Shown here one piece after another: positions 1 through 10,999 of a stretch of 22,185 nucleotides of DNA. The DNA comes from Smittium culicis. Taxonomy: Eukaryota; Kickxellomycota; Harpellomycetes; Harpellales; Legeriomycetaceae. Both the position numbers and the translations under genes were made by a program. The stretch's first letter is position 1; each line of letters opens with the position of its first letter. A model generated the notes under the pieces. It saw nothing but the letters and a program-made list of their open reading frames with translations. It was not told the DNA's origin and made no database searches. The stretch covers positions 1 through 22,185 of the forward strand of contig LSSN01005776.1 in assembly GCA_001970855.1 (NCBI GenBank), in the 5' to 3' direction.

Positions 1-57
1 TTATTTTACCTTTTAATATTTATGATAATATAGAAGAACTAATATTTAAAATCTGAA

Positions 58-2083
58 ATGTCTTTCGCTAAATCCTTGCTTTTCGTATGCTCCCTATTCT
101 TACAATCCTTGGCTGAAGGTATTAATAATTCGCTAAATATTCCTGCTTTTTATGCTTTTGTTATCATCTCATCGATAATTTTGCAATATCTACCACTACC
201 CACATTCATTTTTTTATTTTTTACATCTTTGTTAACCAAAACAATCAATTACTAATACTCAAACCTAGAACTCGAGGCTCCTATCCAGTCAGATTCGGTC
301 CCAAACCCAGAAAAACCTAATCGTATACTTTCATCTCAATATTATCTGTTTATTCTCCAATACTTTATAATATATATAACATTGTAAAATAATTCTTCCT
401 TTAGTAAATCCAAATGCTTTCGTATTCAATGCAAGTAATTACAAACTGGAAGGATTAGTCATCCTTACAATTATTTTTTACATCATCAACTACTTTATTG
501 GCTCTGCTGAGAACAAAACCATCATCAAAAAGCTGTAAGATTCACCTTATTCACAAACTACGAAATTTCTTATATTTACCCTGGATTTTTTATTATTTAT
601 TAGTGAAGAACCAATCAAATCAGTTTTAAAGCGTCACTTTTACTCTGCAAACGATGAAAGAAGGATATTTGAAATTGACAGCCCTTCAGATGTTTTGATT
701 TATGCTAGCGGTAGAAGAAATTGTGTATCATTGCAAGGTCACGTCCAAGTAAGCTCATATAATATTTCTGATTACCTCACTATATCACGCACATTTTTAA
801 TCGCACTCTCCTTTTTATTCTCTAACCATAAATCTTTTTCCTTTTTAATACTTCATGATAGCTCAAAGTCAGACAAGATTTGATTAGCTTAGCAAACGAC
901 TTTCTCGCTGATAATAACGAACAAATCGTAAATATTAATATTATCGCCATATTTTCACATTATAGCTAGCTATTTACGTTGAATTATTAATTACCAACCA
1001 CTAAAAAAATTTTACAATACATATAGTCTTTTGAAATCGTTTTGGACCAAGATAAAGCCGACGGATTTGTATTTGCAGTGACCCCAAAGAACAAGTCCAA
1101 ATTTTTGCTTCAAGACCGCCACGACATTGTATTTAATTTACCTTAATTATTAAATTTTTTTTTTATAATTTTTAACCAAAAGCTTTTCTCACCTAATTCT
1201 TACCATTCGCTTTCTCCTTTTTTTATCCCCTTAACATCAACTTGATTTACACTATACTAATTTTTTTTTCTACTTTATGTTTTCTTTTTACCACAATCTT
1301 CGTAGTCTTCATTTACCACAGTTCTCAACTCAGATAAAGTCGACTCTAAAACTGTAGTTTTTTCTGAAACTTCCGAAGCTACTAACTTACTGTTATCAAC
1401 CGAATTACCTTACTATTTAAATAAAAAAACTGGACTCTTAAGTGAACTTTATATTTCTGATCAACCAGACAAAAAACCTGATGAGTAAAGCTTTTTTTTT
1501 TAATATTTTCATTTACAATTCTACACATCTTTTTAAGAAAATTCAGGTTATAACTATTGCACTTGATTATTTTAAAGCCATATTTTTCAGTAACAGAGAG
1601 ATACTTAATTTCATCTTTTTATCTTTTTAGACTCAATTTCACTTCCAGCAAAAAGTTGACCGCAGTCTTGAGAATCCCAAAGTTAAACGAAACTGGTATT
1701 TCCCAACTCGTTGAGAATATTGAATTTGTTTTCCATTTAATTGATGTCGTTTGTGAATCAATTAAATTAAAGCCAGATGTACTTTTCTTCAAACTATAAT
1801 TTTATTTTTTTACTTTTAATTCGAAATTTCAAAATTGTTTATTTTAAACATTTTATAGACTTTAAAGAAATTGGAAAAAAATAGAGTATCAGCCTATAAA
1901 GATCTTAAGCGCAAGGAAGAAATTAAAAAACAAGAGGAAGCCTTAAAAGCCGCAGCTTTGAAAAAGAAAATAGAACGCGAATCAATTGAAAGACTCCCTG
2001 CTGATCAAAGACGCAAGGCTGAAGAAAAGCTTAAAGCTAAAGCTGAAAAGAAAAAGAACCAAAAACGCATTGTCATGAAATAA
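58..2083 (+). CDS. CCDC47-like (DUF1682) ER membrane protein, nine exons
   Basis: Spliced by eye into 369 aa: exons 58-118, 269-322, 405-534, 604-748, 862-927, 1027-1128, 1306-1484, 1631-1778, 1859-2083. All eight introns (69-177 nt) are GT-AG and keep frame; the first has a TACTAAT branch site at 250-256. Residues 1-19 look like a signal peptide ending SLA, then a short acidic lumenal stretch, one membrane segment (about 55-71), and a cytosolic domain with family motifs: SPSDVLIYASGRRN (108-121), LKVRQDLISL (131-140), DGFVFAV (about 164-170), SDQPDKKP (237-244). A Lys/Glu-rich coiled coil fills 296-369. Known for the family: CCDC47 pairs with Asterix in the PAT complex, which shields membrane segments during insertion at the ER translocon. 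The length is shorter than the human protein (about 480 aa) and near fungal members. AATAAA at 2079-2084 overlaps the stop codon. The start is the only ATG that yields a signal peptide. Confidence 0.92.
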
Positions 2084-3782
2084 AAAATTTTCTTTATATT
2101 TTTTTTAGTTTATTTTTTTTATTTATTATCAAATTAATTAATCCCTGGATATCTTCATTTTTTTTTTTAATATTGCATTGAGTTTTCAGTTTTATTTATT
2201 TATTACCAACTGTATGATTTAAAACTATTTTGTTAACTGTTTAGCTGGGATTAGCTCAATAAAAAACAGGGCAGCTTTATAGCTTTTATTAATTTGTGCC
2301 TGAATACTAATGAATATCACCTTACATATCCCCTTGTAATCTAAGAATATGTCTGTCGTATTTACAGATATTAATCAATTCCCAAAGCAACTAAAAATTA
2401 TATACTTAAACTTGTTTATATAAGAAAATCATGTTGCATTTTTACAAAAATAATAAATTAATAATTAAATTTAAATTAAGAAATGTAATAGTCGACTAAA
2501 GTATAAATTTTTCCATAAAAATAAAAATATTTTCAGAATTGATGTGTAATCAAAAATTTTGATAAGTTTCCTAATCTTTTAGCATTCACGATTAATTTAA
2601 TTTTTGGATTTGAGATTTTTTCTATGTTAGCTTTTTTCTATATAATTTTATTCATTTGCTTTACTTTTATATTTTAGTTGTACTTGAGAATAGCATCTAA
2701 TAAGGAATCTAATTTAACCGTCGATTTTAATCAGAACTAGCAGTTCTAATAACTATTAATTAAAGTTATCATCCTAAAAGGAAAAGGAATTCATCTATAT
2801 GAAATACGAGGTAATAAGGATTGTAAAGGGTAAAGCTGGCTATCAGCGTTTGTATAAGTCTATATAGCAACATAAAATAAAATATAAAAAATAAAATACA
2901 TCATTTAAAATATAAAATTTAATATGCTAGTTGGTATAATCGATTCAATAATTTAAAAAAATTTTTTTTTGCGTTTTTTGAGCTTTTACCAAGATATTCA
3001 CTGCCAGGTAAATAGCGATCAGATCAAATTATCTTTTAGTTAATTTTAAAATTCATACAAATTTACAATAAAACTCTTGAAATTTCAGGGAAAAAAAAAT
3101 ACGATTTGATCTTCGAGTAAAAGTCATTTGAATAATAAACAGTGATTCATGAATAAATTTGTTTAAATTATTTTTTAAAAAAAAAAAACGACAATACTCT
3201 ATAAATGTAGATTTTTGATTTGCATTTCTTTTTACCGCAGTTAATTAGCTTAACCAAGGAATTTTATGATCGTTTTGAATATTTCCATTTTTATTATAGA
3301 CTAAACTTTAAATAAACGTATCAAGGTAAATACTCAGCAGATATTATCAAACTATTTCTAGGTTTAATATCTTTGCTAGAAATTTGTGATAGCTAAAAAA
3401 AAAAAAAGGTGACATAGCCCAAGCAGTTTAATATATAAAAAAAATTCATTGAATATGAATATTGTAAAGTTTCTTTCAAGTCTCTGTCATGGGCTAATGG
3501 TACCTCGAAAGGATAGCTGCAAGTATAATTTATATATCTATTGAAATTTTTTTTTATCTTTTGCCCTATCTTTAGCAATGATCAGAAATAATTTCGGTAG
3601 CGGTAATAAGTTTGTTTTATATTCGATTTCACACTTTCTTAATATTGTTGTAAAGGTTCTAAAACAAGCATTCAGATTATAAATGGTTAGTAGTTGGTAA
3701 TAACAGGAAATATATACGGGAAATCAAGTTGAATGTGATTTTAATATCCCATTATGCTAATGGAAAGTAAAAATCAGCATCA
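2084..3782. other. Gene-poor AT-rich spacer
   Basis: No convincing gene. The stretch is homopolymer-rich. Two short open pieces follow good-looking 3' splice sites (2678-2740 after TTTTAG, 3241-3315 after CCGCAG), but neither has a usable donor or partner exon. They may be chance or remnants of a decayed gene or element. Confidence 0.5.
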
Positions 3783-3975
3783 GACTTTATTGAGCGGTAG
3801 ATTGTTTTTGATCTACCAAATATAGCTAACTACGTTCATTAATAATAGTTTAATTCTGCGGTTTTTAGAAAATTTTGTTTACTATAATATAACAGCAAAT
3901 ATTAAATTCACACAAATATCTTGTAATAATAAATAAATTCGCTTTTTTTTTTCCTGAGTGTTGGACGGGAAAGGG
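3783..3975 (-). mobile_element. TTAA-type MITE, copy C (degraded)
   Basis: About 193 bp, matching the copies at 15893-16080 and 16150-16338. Its right end reads GGACGGGAAAGGG, like the copy B end GGACGGGGAAGGG. Its left part reads GCGGTAGATTGTTTTTGATC, parallel to copy B GTGGTACACTGTTTTTGACC, followed in both by a shared CATATAGCC/AATATAGCT block. The left terminus has decayed (GACTTTATT where CCCTTTCCC is expected) and no target duplication can be read. The interior is AT-rich and non-coding. Strand is given relative to copy A. Confidence 0.6.
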
Positions 3976-6102
3976 GTGATGAATTTCACTTATAAAGAAT
4001 TTGCTAGAATATTGTTGGTTATTTTAGAAGGGACCAAGAGAACCGGAATTTTAGCCGTAAAGTATTTTGTTTGTTAATATGATAATTTATAGCTATTGGT
4101 TGAAATTGGATAAGTGATATGTTTTTGTTTTCTTATATGACTAGAAACGAGATTGTAGGTGTAGATACAGGAAAAAATTCAATAGAAGAAGTTCTGGACT
4201 TTAAATGCATGTTGTGAAAAGAAAAGGACATGTGAAATACACCAGAATATTTTAAATGTAGATATGTATTGTTTAATGTGAAATTGGAGACATTATAATT
4301 TTCTTTATTTAGCAACATATTGCCAGAAAATTTGCGAAAAACTCTAGTTTTTGAAATAGAGATCATAAAATTACGCAGATGTACAGAAAAACATTTCATG
4401 CCCAAAACAAGATGAATAGTTGAAAAATTAAATTATATTTTTAAATTTCAAAGCTAATTAATATTCAGGCAATGGATTAACTATAGGCGGGAAAAATATT
4501 AGCCTCGTTAATAGTGCTATTTTTATATTTCACAAGCTGCAGCAAAAAAGCAGCTAACGAAAGGCAAAACATTGCCCAATAAGTAGATAGCGATTAAAGT
4601 ACTGTGCAACATTGGATCATAAATTTCATACTCTGAACTCGATTGGATTCTTAATAGCCTTTTCAGATATGGTGGGATATATATTTACTGTTTCTTATCG
4701 AAAATGGTTTGATCCACCATAAATCATTACAGTTGAATATTATTTTTAGTTGTGAAGCGCTAAAATGTATTTAACTACCAAAAGCGGTTTCCAAATATGA
4801 AATATAAACAAAAAATGTTATTGAATCAAGATTGTGAGCTTATTAACGGTATTGCCCCTGGAAAAAGTTGTCCTACCATTCCTGGCCATTGACAGCCAAA
4901 TACACACAATTCAAGGTAATTGTCCCATACTATTGATTTTATTTTTAAAACTCAGAGTATTATTGGTTTGTTAGACTCTTATACGCTGCTAGCAATTAAT
5001 TATCACAAATTAGAGATAAATATAAAACACTGCTTTGAGTAATAGCGATTATAATTCCACTAAAAAAGTTTCCATAAAGAGTATAAAAGCGTAAATTCTG
5101 TTATTGTTGTGAGCGTATAATCGAAATTAGACCAAGGATTTTCCTATTTTCCCTAAATAAATCCAGCAGTCCAAATCACTGCTCTGCCCAAAATGTAATT
5201 CGACTCACAAATCAAACCCAAAGCCGCTTATCTTTACTTAAAGCCCGGGGATTATTGGTCACTAAAAGGCTGCTGTCGGGGATTCTATGTTAGAAACTCT
5301 AGCCTCGCCCTCAAAAACGGATCGCTTTCCATCACGATATTCCTGTTTTCACGCCAGGAGTGAACATAGTTTGAATAGAAATTTGCAAACATACATGTTT
5401 CAAAGTTTTGTTATGTTGTGTCAATCAGAAAGCAGCTTCAAAAATTTTCTTTCTGTGTATATAACGCCAGTTTTTTACAATTTTAATAGTCATATCTAAA
5501 TTTTCTTCACTACCTTTTTTTTATGTTCATTCCGCCATAAACCCATACTATCTTCATTATCACGCTATAATATACCATTCAACTGCTTTTCATTTTATCA
5601 TCTGAAACACCCCCAATCTTTACGAAATTCGTCTCATATTAATCCTCAAAACAAAAATTCACGCATTTATCCTCCTCCCACACTCAATTTCGAAAATTAG
5701 TCACTTACGATATCATAAACATTTATAAACTCGTTAAATTCAATAATTTATGAAACTTAAATAAGCTTCCTGACTCCAATATACTACGATTCTTTCTGAT
5801 ATTTTTTACACTGATAGAATATCCTAGTTTCTTCCAAATTTGTAATCGCTGCTCTATTAAACATATCGCTATTAGTACTAATCCCTCCACCATTAAAAAT
5901 CATGGGTTCCTCGGCTTTTAATAGGTAATTTTCATTTAATTTTCGTCATAAGTGCCAGTAAATTACTGTAATAAAAATAAAATTTTCTATCAAAACTTTG
6001 ATGAATGTGTTAATTCTATTGATAAGTTTTCTTTTTTTTCTATAACAATTTCTTCTAGAGAAGTAATAAAACTTTCAAAAGTTGGATATAACAGCTATTG
6101 CT
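3976..6102. other. Gene-poor spacer with small GC-richer patches
   Basis: No gene can be supported. Patches at about 4850-4915 and 5150-5440 are less AT-rich than their surroundings and have short open stretches in several frames. On the minus strand the 5150-5440 patch has a Gln/Pro/Ser-rich stretch broken by TAG and TAA, a texture like the gag-type relic near 14.7 kb, but no domain can be named. Confidence 0.4.
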
Positions 6103-8332
6103 ATGAATGTGGATTCCATGTAATTTTTCCAAATATAAATTTAATCATAAAAAATTATTAAAATTGCCTTTTTATATTACTTTTTAAAAAAAAATTACAT
6201 CAACAAAATAATTTCATGTGTTATCATTAAAAATATAGCCACCAACACGTATTAATCTATATAATGGGACTTTTGTTTGTAAAAACTGCTCCGTCATTCT
6301 GTATTTCTCTTTCATTGTTGTACTTTTTTAGGGAAAAAAAAAATTATACTCTAGCTAAATTTTATTATAAATTTTATTCAATAGACATTCCCTGCTCCAT
6401 CACATCAAGCACATAAAAAAAGATGTGTTTAGCCAAAAAGATGTAGAATTCATCTCTAGGAATGGAAATAAGGTGATTCGGATTTTATAATACACACTTT
6501 CATCAAATACCATTCATTAATCATTATTATTATCATCATTAAGTAATCACATCGTTTAAAACTACAACAATCTTTATTTTAAAAACATCATTATTTAGAA
6601 ATCTGTAATTGTACAAGATTCATTCAATAAAAGAAAAATTACTGAAGTTGATGGACTAAAATTGCACAAAAAGCTTTCATCAAAGCAAATAGATATCTAT
6701 ATAAGAGCAAAATATTACGGGAAAAAACTTGAATTCGATCTTACTTCTGACTTTCCTATTGCTTCGACTGTACAGAAAAGTGGTATTTATGAATCAAATT
6801 TAACCCAAGACGAAAATAATTCGCTATTTAGCAGCAAGGAAATTCATAATTCTAAATCACCAGAATTTGCACTTTTTAAAACTAGCACTGAAACCATAAC
6901 ACGCTCACCTTTTGATCTAAATACAACGAGATCTTATACATTACGAGAATGCACTAATGTTTCGAAATTAAAACCCGATATTACTAAACACTCACTCGAT
7001 GATAATGAGAATTTATCTAAAAGCGAAAATTTACCTAAATCCAATGAATACGAAAGAAGAACTTCCAAATTTAAATCAAATAACCCCTTTTTAATTCAAA
7101 GCAAACGAAAAATGATTCAAAATCAGTTAAATATCCAAAATAATGAATTAATCGTACCTAATAATACTTCATCTAACCCGTTTATAGATGCTGGAAAACA
7201 ATTAAGAAGAAGCTTTGAAAGTAACGTCAGTGATTATTCTATTATATCAGCATCCTCCATAATTTCTGTTCAAAATATTCCGCTTAAATACACTAATATC
7301 AATAATGCCAATAGTGGTAGTAGTAAATTAGAATATTTAAAAAACAAAGCCAAAAGAGTCTCTGTTTTTATCAAGGGAAAGAATTATTTACCAAAGATTA
7401 AATTTTCACCTAAAGAAACTAAGAGTTCGCTTAATCAATCTACCAGGGACCAAAAAATACTAAAAAATAAGCCCACCATTGACTACTTCAAAATAAATTC
7501 AAATCAGAATTTTTTGCCCGTTATAGACAACCCAAAAAAGTTACAACTTATTTATCACAACACTAAGCCACTTGCTAGCAGTAAAAACAGCTACTCTGCA
7601 AAACCGGTATCTCCAACTTTAACCAAATGCTTTTCACCAAAAACTACCGACTCTGCTCCCAGTGATTATAACTTGCTCGAATTCTGCGAAATGTATAACT
7701 TGAAAAAATATAAAAACAGTTTCAGCACCTCCCAAACTAAAAGTAATAGCAGCGTTGCTAGAGTAAAGATTACAAATAAAGCGAATCCAAGAATAAAAAC
7801 TGCTAAAAAGTCCCCTGCTTTTAAAAAATACCCGATTAAACCGTTACCTAAAACAAAAGTCAATCATACCAATAATAATATCAAAAATTCTATGCACCCG
7901 AAATCTAGGATCGGTATTTCGAACCAGCTGCATAAAGATACGCAAAAATCTATGCATAAAATAGAATTTAGTTACAGAAAATCAAAATCGAAATTGCCAC
8001 CATTAATAATAGAATCCATACAAGGAATCAATTCACAGATTATTCACCAATCATCTCTATTAGAGAATCTATTTCTAAAAAATCCATCAATTCCACCGCC
8101 ACTGCCAACTAAAGACACTGATAATAAGCCTTATGTCTGGGACACTGCCACTAAAAATCACACTAATAAACTCAGAAATGAAGTCACTGTAAACTTCAAC
8201 AGCTACCTTAAACGAACAATCGTTAGTGGCTACTTAAAATCAACAAACGATAACAGAAAGGGCGCTATTGATAATCTATTATCCAAGAAAAACCCAAGCC
8301 TTCGCCGTAAGCCTATGAATATCAAGGTTTAA
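6103..8332 (+). CDS. Unrecognised 612-aa protein, mostly disordered, three exons
   Basis: The large open frame has no ATG near its left end; it continues back to a TTTAG acceptor at 6598. Joining 6385-6472 (donor GTGATT) and a 17-nt first exon 6103-6119 (donor GTAATT) gives a protein beginning MNVDSIHSLLHHIKHIKKDV, in frame throughout. The last two exons are well supported; the tiny first exon is the weakest part. Residues 1-90 look folded, with alternating hydrophobic positions and a YYGKKLEFDL segment. The rest is rich in Ser, Asn and Lys with low complexity. It holds two NPF tripeptides (197-199, 228-230), which in other proteins bind EH domains, and a proline stretch PPPLPTK (534-540). 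The C-terminus is basic. No signal peptide or membrane segment. No family recognised; a cytoskeletal, endocytic or nuclear scaffold would be a guess. Confidence 0.68.
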
Positions 8333-8957
8333 TCTTCTGCTTGATATGGTTTTTTCTCTTTATGCTAATAATACAGTGTTTTATTTAACATTGTTGATTT
8401 AATCAGTAATTTTGATTTTATATAATATGGTATTAAACACATTTAAACTAGGATTTTTTAATGTTTTTAATGAAATATATCTTCCTAGCTCATTACTTTA
8501 TAGCTTTTGCTAGTTTTTCAAAAAAAAAAAAAAAAACTTTATCTACTCATTTAACTAAATAATTTCAAGGCGTCTGAAGCTAAATCATCATTTCAATAAT
8601 TAATAATAAAGAAAAATATTAGCGCATTTCAACGAGTATAATATATAGCTTGTATTATTACTAAAGGAAGAGTGTATAATTTTTTATAATTGAAAATAAC
8701 TGAATACCAATACGTTTATTTCAACGGATAAGCGGTACTATTTCGAGGCGTGTACCTTTCTCTGTTAAAATTTTACTGCCCATCAGCTTGGCTTTTATTT
8801 TTAATTCCAGATTGAAATTTATATGGAACGGAATATCCAGCAAAGCTGATTTTTACCCATCTTATCCACGTCAGCACTTTAATCTATTGATTAATTCTTT
8901 TTCTCAAAATATCATCTCATAATATGGGATATTTTATCAATCCTCTTACAGGACTTG
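8333..8957. other. AT-rich spacer
   Basis: Downstream flank of the 612-aa gene. It contains an A run at about 8521-8537 and no open frame of note. Confidence 0.5.
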
Positions 8958-9183
8958 TCAAAACAGCTCGACTATTTTGCAAATTTCCAAAAAAATTTTG
9001 CAAAAATAAAAAAAAATACGCGTCTCGATTTTCAATTTTACTTTAGTACTTTCAAAACGATTTTACATTATGTAATTTCAATTTTGCAAAATTTTTACTC
9101 ATTTTTGCAAAGCTCTCATTCAAAATTGTAGAACTCTCATTCAACATTGCAATGCAGCTCATTTGTGCGTGCAAAAGAAATAT
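8958..9183 (+). repeat. Left terminal inverted repeat of the 1.3-kb element
   Basis: Pairs with 10026-10253, with small indels in A runs. It ends at a shared AGAAATAT. Contains three 21-bp subunits at 9092-9112, 9113-9133 and 9134-9154. Confidence 0.75.
9092..9154 (+). repeat. Three 21-bp subterminal repeats, left arm
   Basis: Three head-to-tail 21-bp units of the form CTYTCATTCAAnnTTGCAAAG. The second and third both begin CTCTCATTCAA. They match the units in the right arm in inverted orientation. Such arrays are often transposase-binding sites in DNA transposons; that role is inferred here. Confidence 0.65.
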
Positions 9184-10025
9184 TGGGGCTGCTAAAAATC
9201 TCTATTTTAAAAATAATTTTCCAGCACACTAAAAATTTTATCTACCGAAAAAAATTACAAGATTTATAGCTTTTACTAATAATTATTTGTCTATAAACCT
9301 AATAGTCTTACTTTTTACTAGCCTCTAACTATGAATTTCTTTTTCTAAATACCTACATAATAATTGTGTACATTATAACTTTTCAGTATTCTAGATGATT
9401 TTTTTTTATTCGAAGCAAAAGTTGACCAGACTTAGTTTAACCTAAAATTCATCGACCCCAAAATTATACGTATTTAATATTATATATATGTACACTAATA
9501 AGAATAAAAAATATTACTTAATTATACAGACACTAATTCACAGCAAGATTAATACAACTATTATTTATCTCATAAATAGAAAATTATTTTATAGATTATG
9601 ATAAGTGCTTTTTATTGCAAACTATTATAACAACTTTACAACTTGTATAATTTTGTAAAATTTTTCAAACTTATTTTTTAGTAATATTTTTGTAAAGTTT
9701 TAATAAAGTAATTTATGAATACTTTATAGGATTTGATAACAACGGTGTATATTTGAATATGAATTGGCTAAAAATAAGCTTATATATTGCAATTAAACCA
9801 AAAAAAATAACTGATGACTATTTAATGTTTAATTTTTTTCATTTCTAATTTATTTTGAGTATTTTTTTCGCCTGATACCTCCATACTATTTATCTATGAT
9901 AAATACTAATTATGAATAAAATATAATTAAAACATATATTTTTAGTATAACAAAACAAGGTGACAGTTTAATGATAAAAATTATAAAAATAGTACTTTAA
10001 GAACAAGACTCTTTCATCTACCTTT

Positions 10026-10253
10026 ATATTTCTATTGCATACACAAATGAACGGCTTTGCATTGTCGAATGGGAGCTTTGCAAAATTGAATAAAAGTTCT
10101 GCGAAATTGAATGAAAGTTTTGCACGCACAAATGAGCAGCTTTGCAAAATTGAAAATACACAATGTAAAATCGTTTTGAAAGTACTTAAGTAATTTTTAA
10201 AATCGAGTCACGAAAAGATTTTTTTTTTTTGCAAAATAGTCAGATCGTTTTGA
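10026..10253 (-). repeat. Right terminal inverted repeat of the 1.3-kb element
   Basis: Reverse complement of the left arm, somewhat diverged. It keeps GTACTTTCAAAACGATTTTA (in reverse) and the GCACGCACAAATGAGC block, the latter duplicated in part at the inner edge (ACACAAATGAACGGC). Confidence 0.75.
10055..10117 (-). repeat. Three 21-bp subterminal repeats, right arm
   Basis: Units at 10055-10075, 10076-10096 and 10097-10117, each close to CTTTGCAAAATTGAATGAAAG. The spacing is exactly 21 bp, about two helical turns, as in the left arm. Confidence 0.65.
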
Positions 10254-10772
10254 AAAATAGAATGTAATCCCCTAATTATATGGGTGATAATGAACGAAGA
10301 AAGCACTTTGTTACAACTTATAGCTATTCGGACGAAATATTAAAATTAATATTAATATAGGCTGAATTTGAAAGGAATTTTGACTTTTCTATTTATTTAT
10401 TTCATTTTAAATGTATTATTTGCTAAAAATATTTCTGAATTTTATTTATTGGATTTTAGTGAGATATAAAATTTCATTCACTGCAACTCTTTTCGCATAA
10501 ATGTGCATCATTGTAAGAATCTCTCATATTATCATTATTGCATAATATATAACTAAACATATTTCTCTTATCAATAAAGTAATCTTTCTAAATATTATAA
10601 TTAACATTGTTGAGATCCAGGCCCAAAAATTAAATATGATAAAATGAAACAAAATAAAATTTTGAAATAAAATTTTATTTTCTTTACAGAGCTAGAACAA
10701 AGGCTATTAATAATTAATTTAGATTTAAATTTATTATCCAAAGATGCACAATTTTAAATAAAATAAATATAC
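10254..10772. other. AT-rich spacer
   Basis: No gene seen. This is the upstream flank of the small two-exon gene candidate. Confidence 0.45.
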
Positions 10773-10999
10773 ATGGAAGAAAATTTTGAAAGAATCCAAA
10801 GAGCAAGCGGTCAAGATTCCGAGCTAGTCGAAGCCGAAAAATATATGAGGCTCAAAGTTAAAAACGTTCTGTCAGAATTTAAAAGAGCCTTAAACAATAA
10901 CAAAACGTTGTCAAAAGGTAAAAATTAACTTGAAAAAGTGCTTGACTGAAAAGAGGGGAAATTATTATAGCTTATAGTTCTTTGGAACTTGATCAATAA
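10773..10999 (+). CDS. Possible two-exon gene for a 57-aa helical protein
   Basis: An ATG at 10773 opens a 49-codon stretch that is clearly less AT-rich than the DNA around it. It ends at a donor (AAAAG/GTAAAA, intron from 10918). A 53-nt intron with a CTTGACTG branch-like site ends TTATAG at 10970, and the frame continues for eight more codons to TAA at 10997-10999. The product starts MEENFERIQRASGQDSELVE and ends AYSSLELDQ; it is charged and probably one or two helices, with no membrane segment. AATAAA at 10995-11000 overlaps the stop, the same arrangement as in the CCDC47-like gene. Unspliced, the frame would stop two codons past the donor. Family not recognised. It could also be the first exon of a longer gene whose other exons I failed to see. 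Confidence 0.42.

Larger units (their letters stand above)
8958..10253. mobile_element. 1.3-kb non-autonomous DNA element with long inverted termini
   Basis: The two ends are imperfect inverted repeats of about 227 bp (8958-9183 and 10026-10253). The outer ends read TCAAAACAGCTCGACTATTT and, reversed, TCAAAACGATCTGACTATTT. A block CGATTTTACATT and another, CTCATTTGTGCGTGCAAAA, recur in both. The 840-bp interior is AT-rich with no open frame, so any movement would have depended on a transposase elsewhere. No clear target duplication flanks it. The design (long TIRs with subterminal repeats) is typical of non-autonomous relatives of cut-and-paste transposons; the superfamily cannot be named from this copy. 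Confidence 0.75.

Noticed and set aside
2678..3315. Two exon-like stretches after good 3' splice sites (2678-2740 and 3241-3315)
   Set aside because: No donors, start codon or compatible partner exons could be found; both are about 20 codons and could be chance.
5952..6161. Open frame with CYECGFH, superficially like a zinc-binding (BIR-like) fragment
   Set aside because: It has no ATG, lacks the remaining ligands, cannot be joined to neighbouring exons in frame, and overlaps the better-supported first exon of the 612-aa gene in another frame.
9092..10117. 21-bp repeats considered as a CRISPR-like array
   Set aside because: Units are directly adjacent without spacers, sit symmetrically in inverted termini, and the host is eukaryotic.
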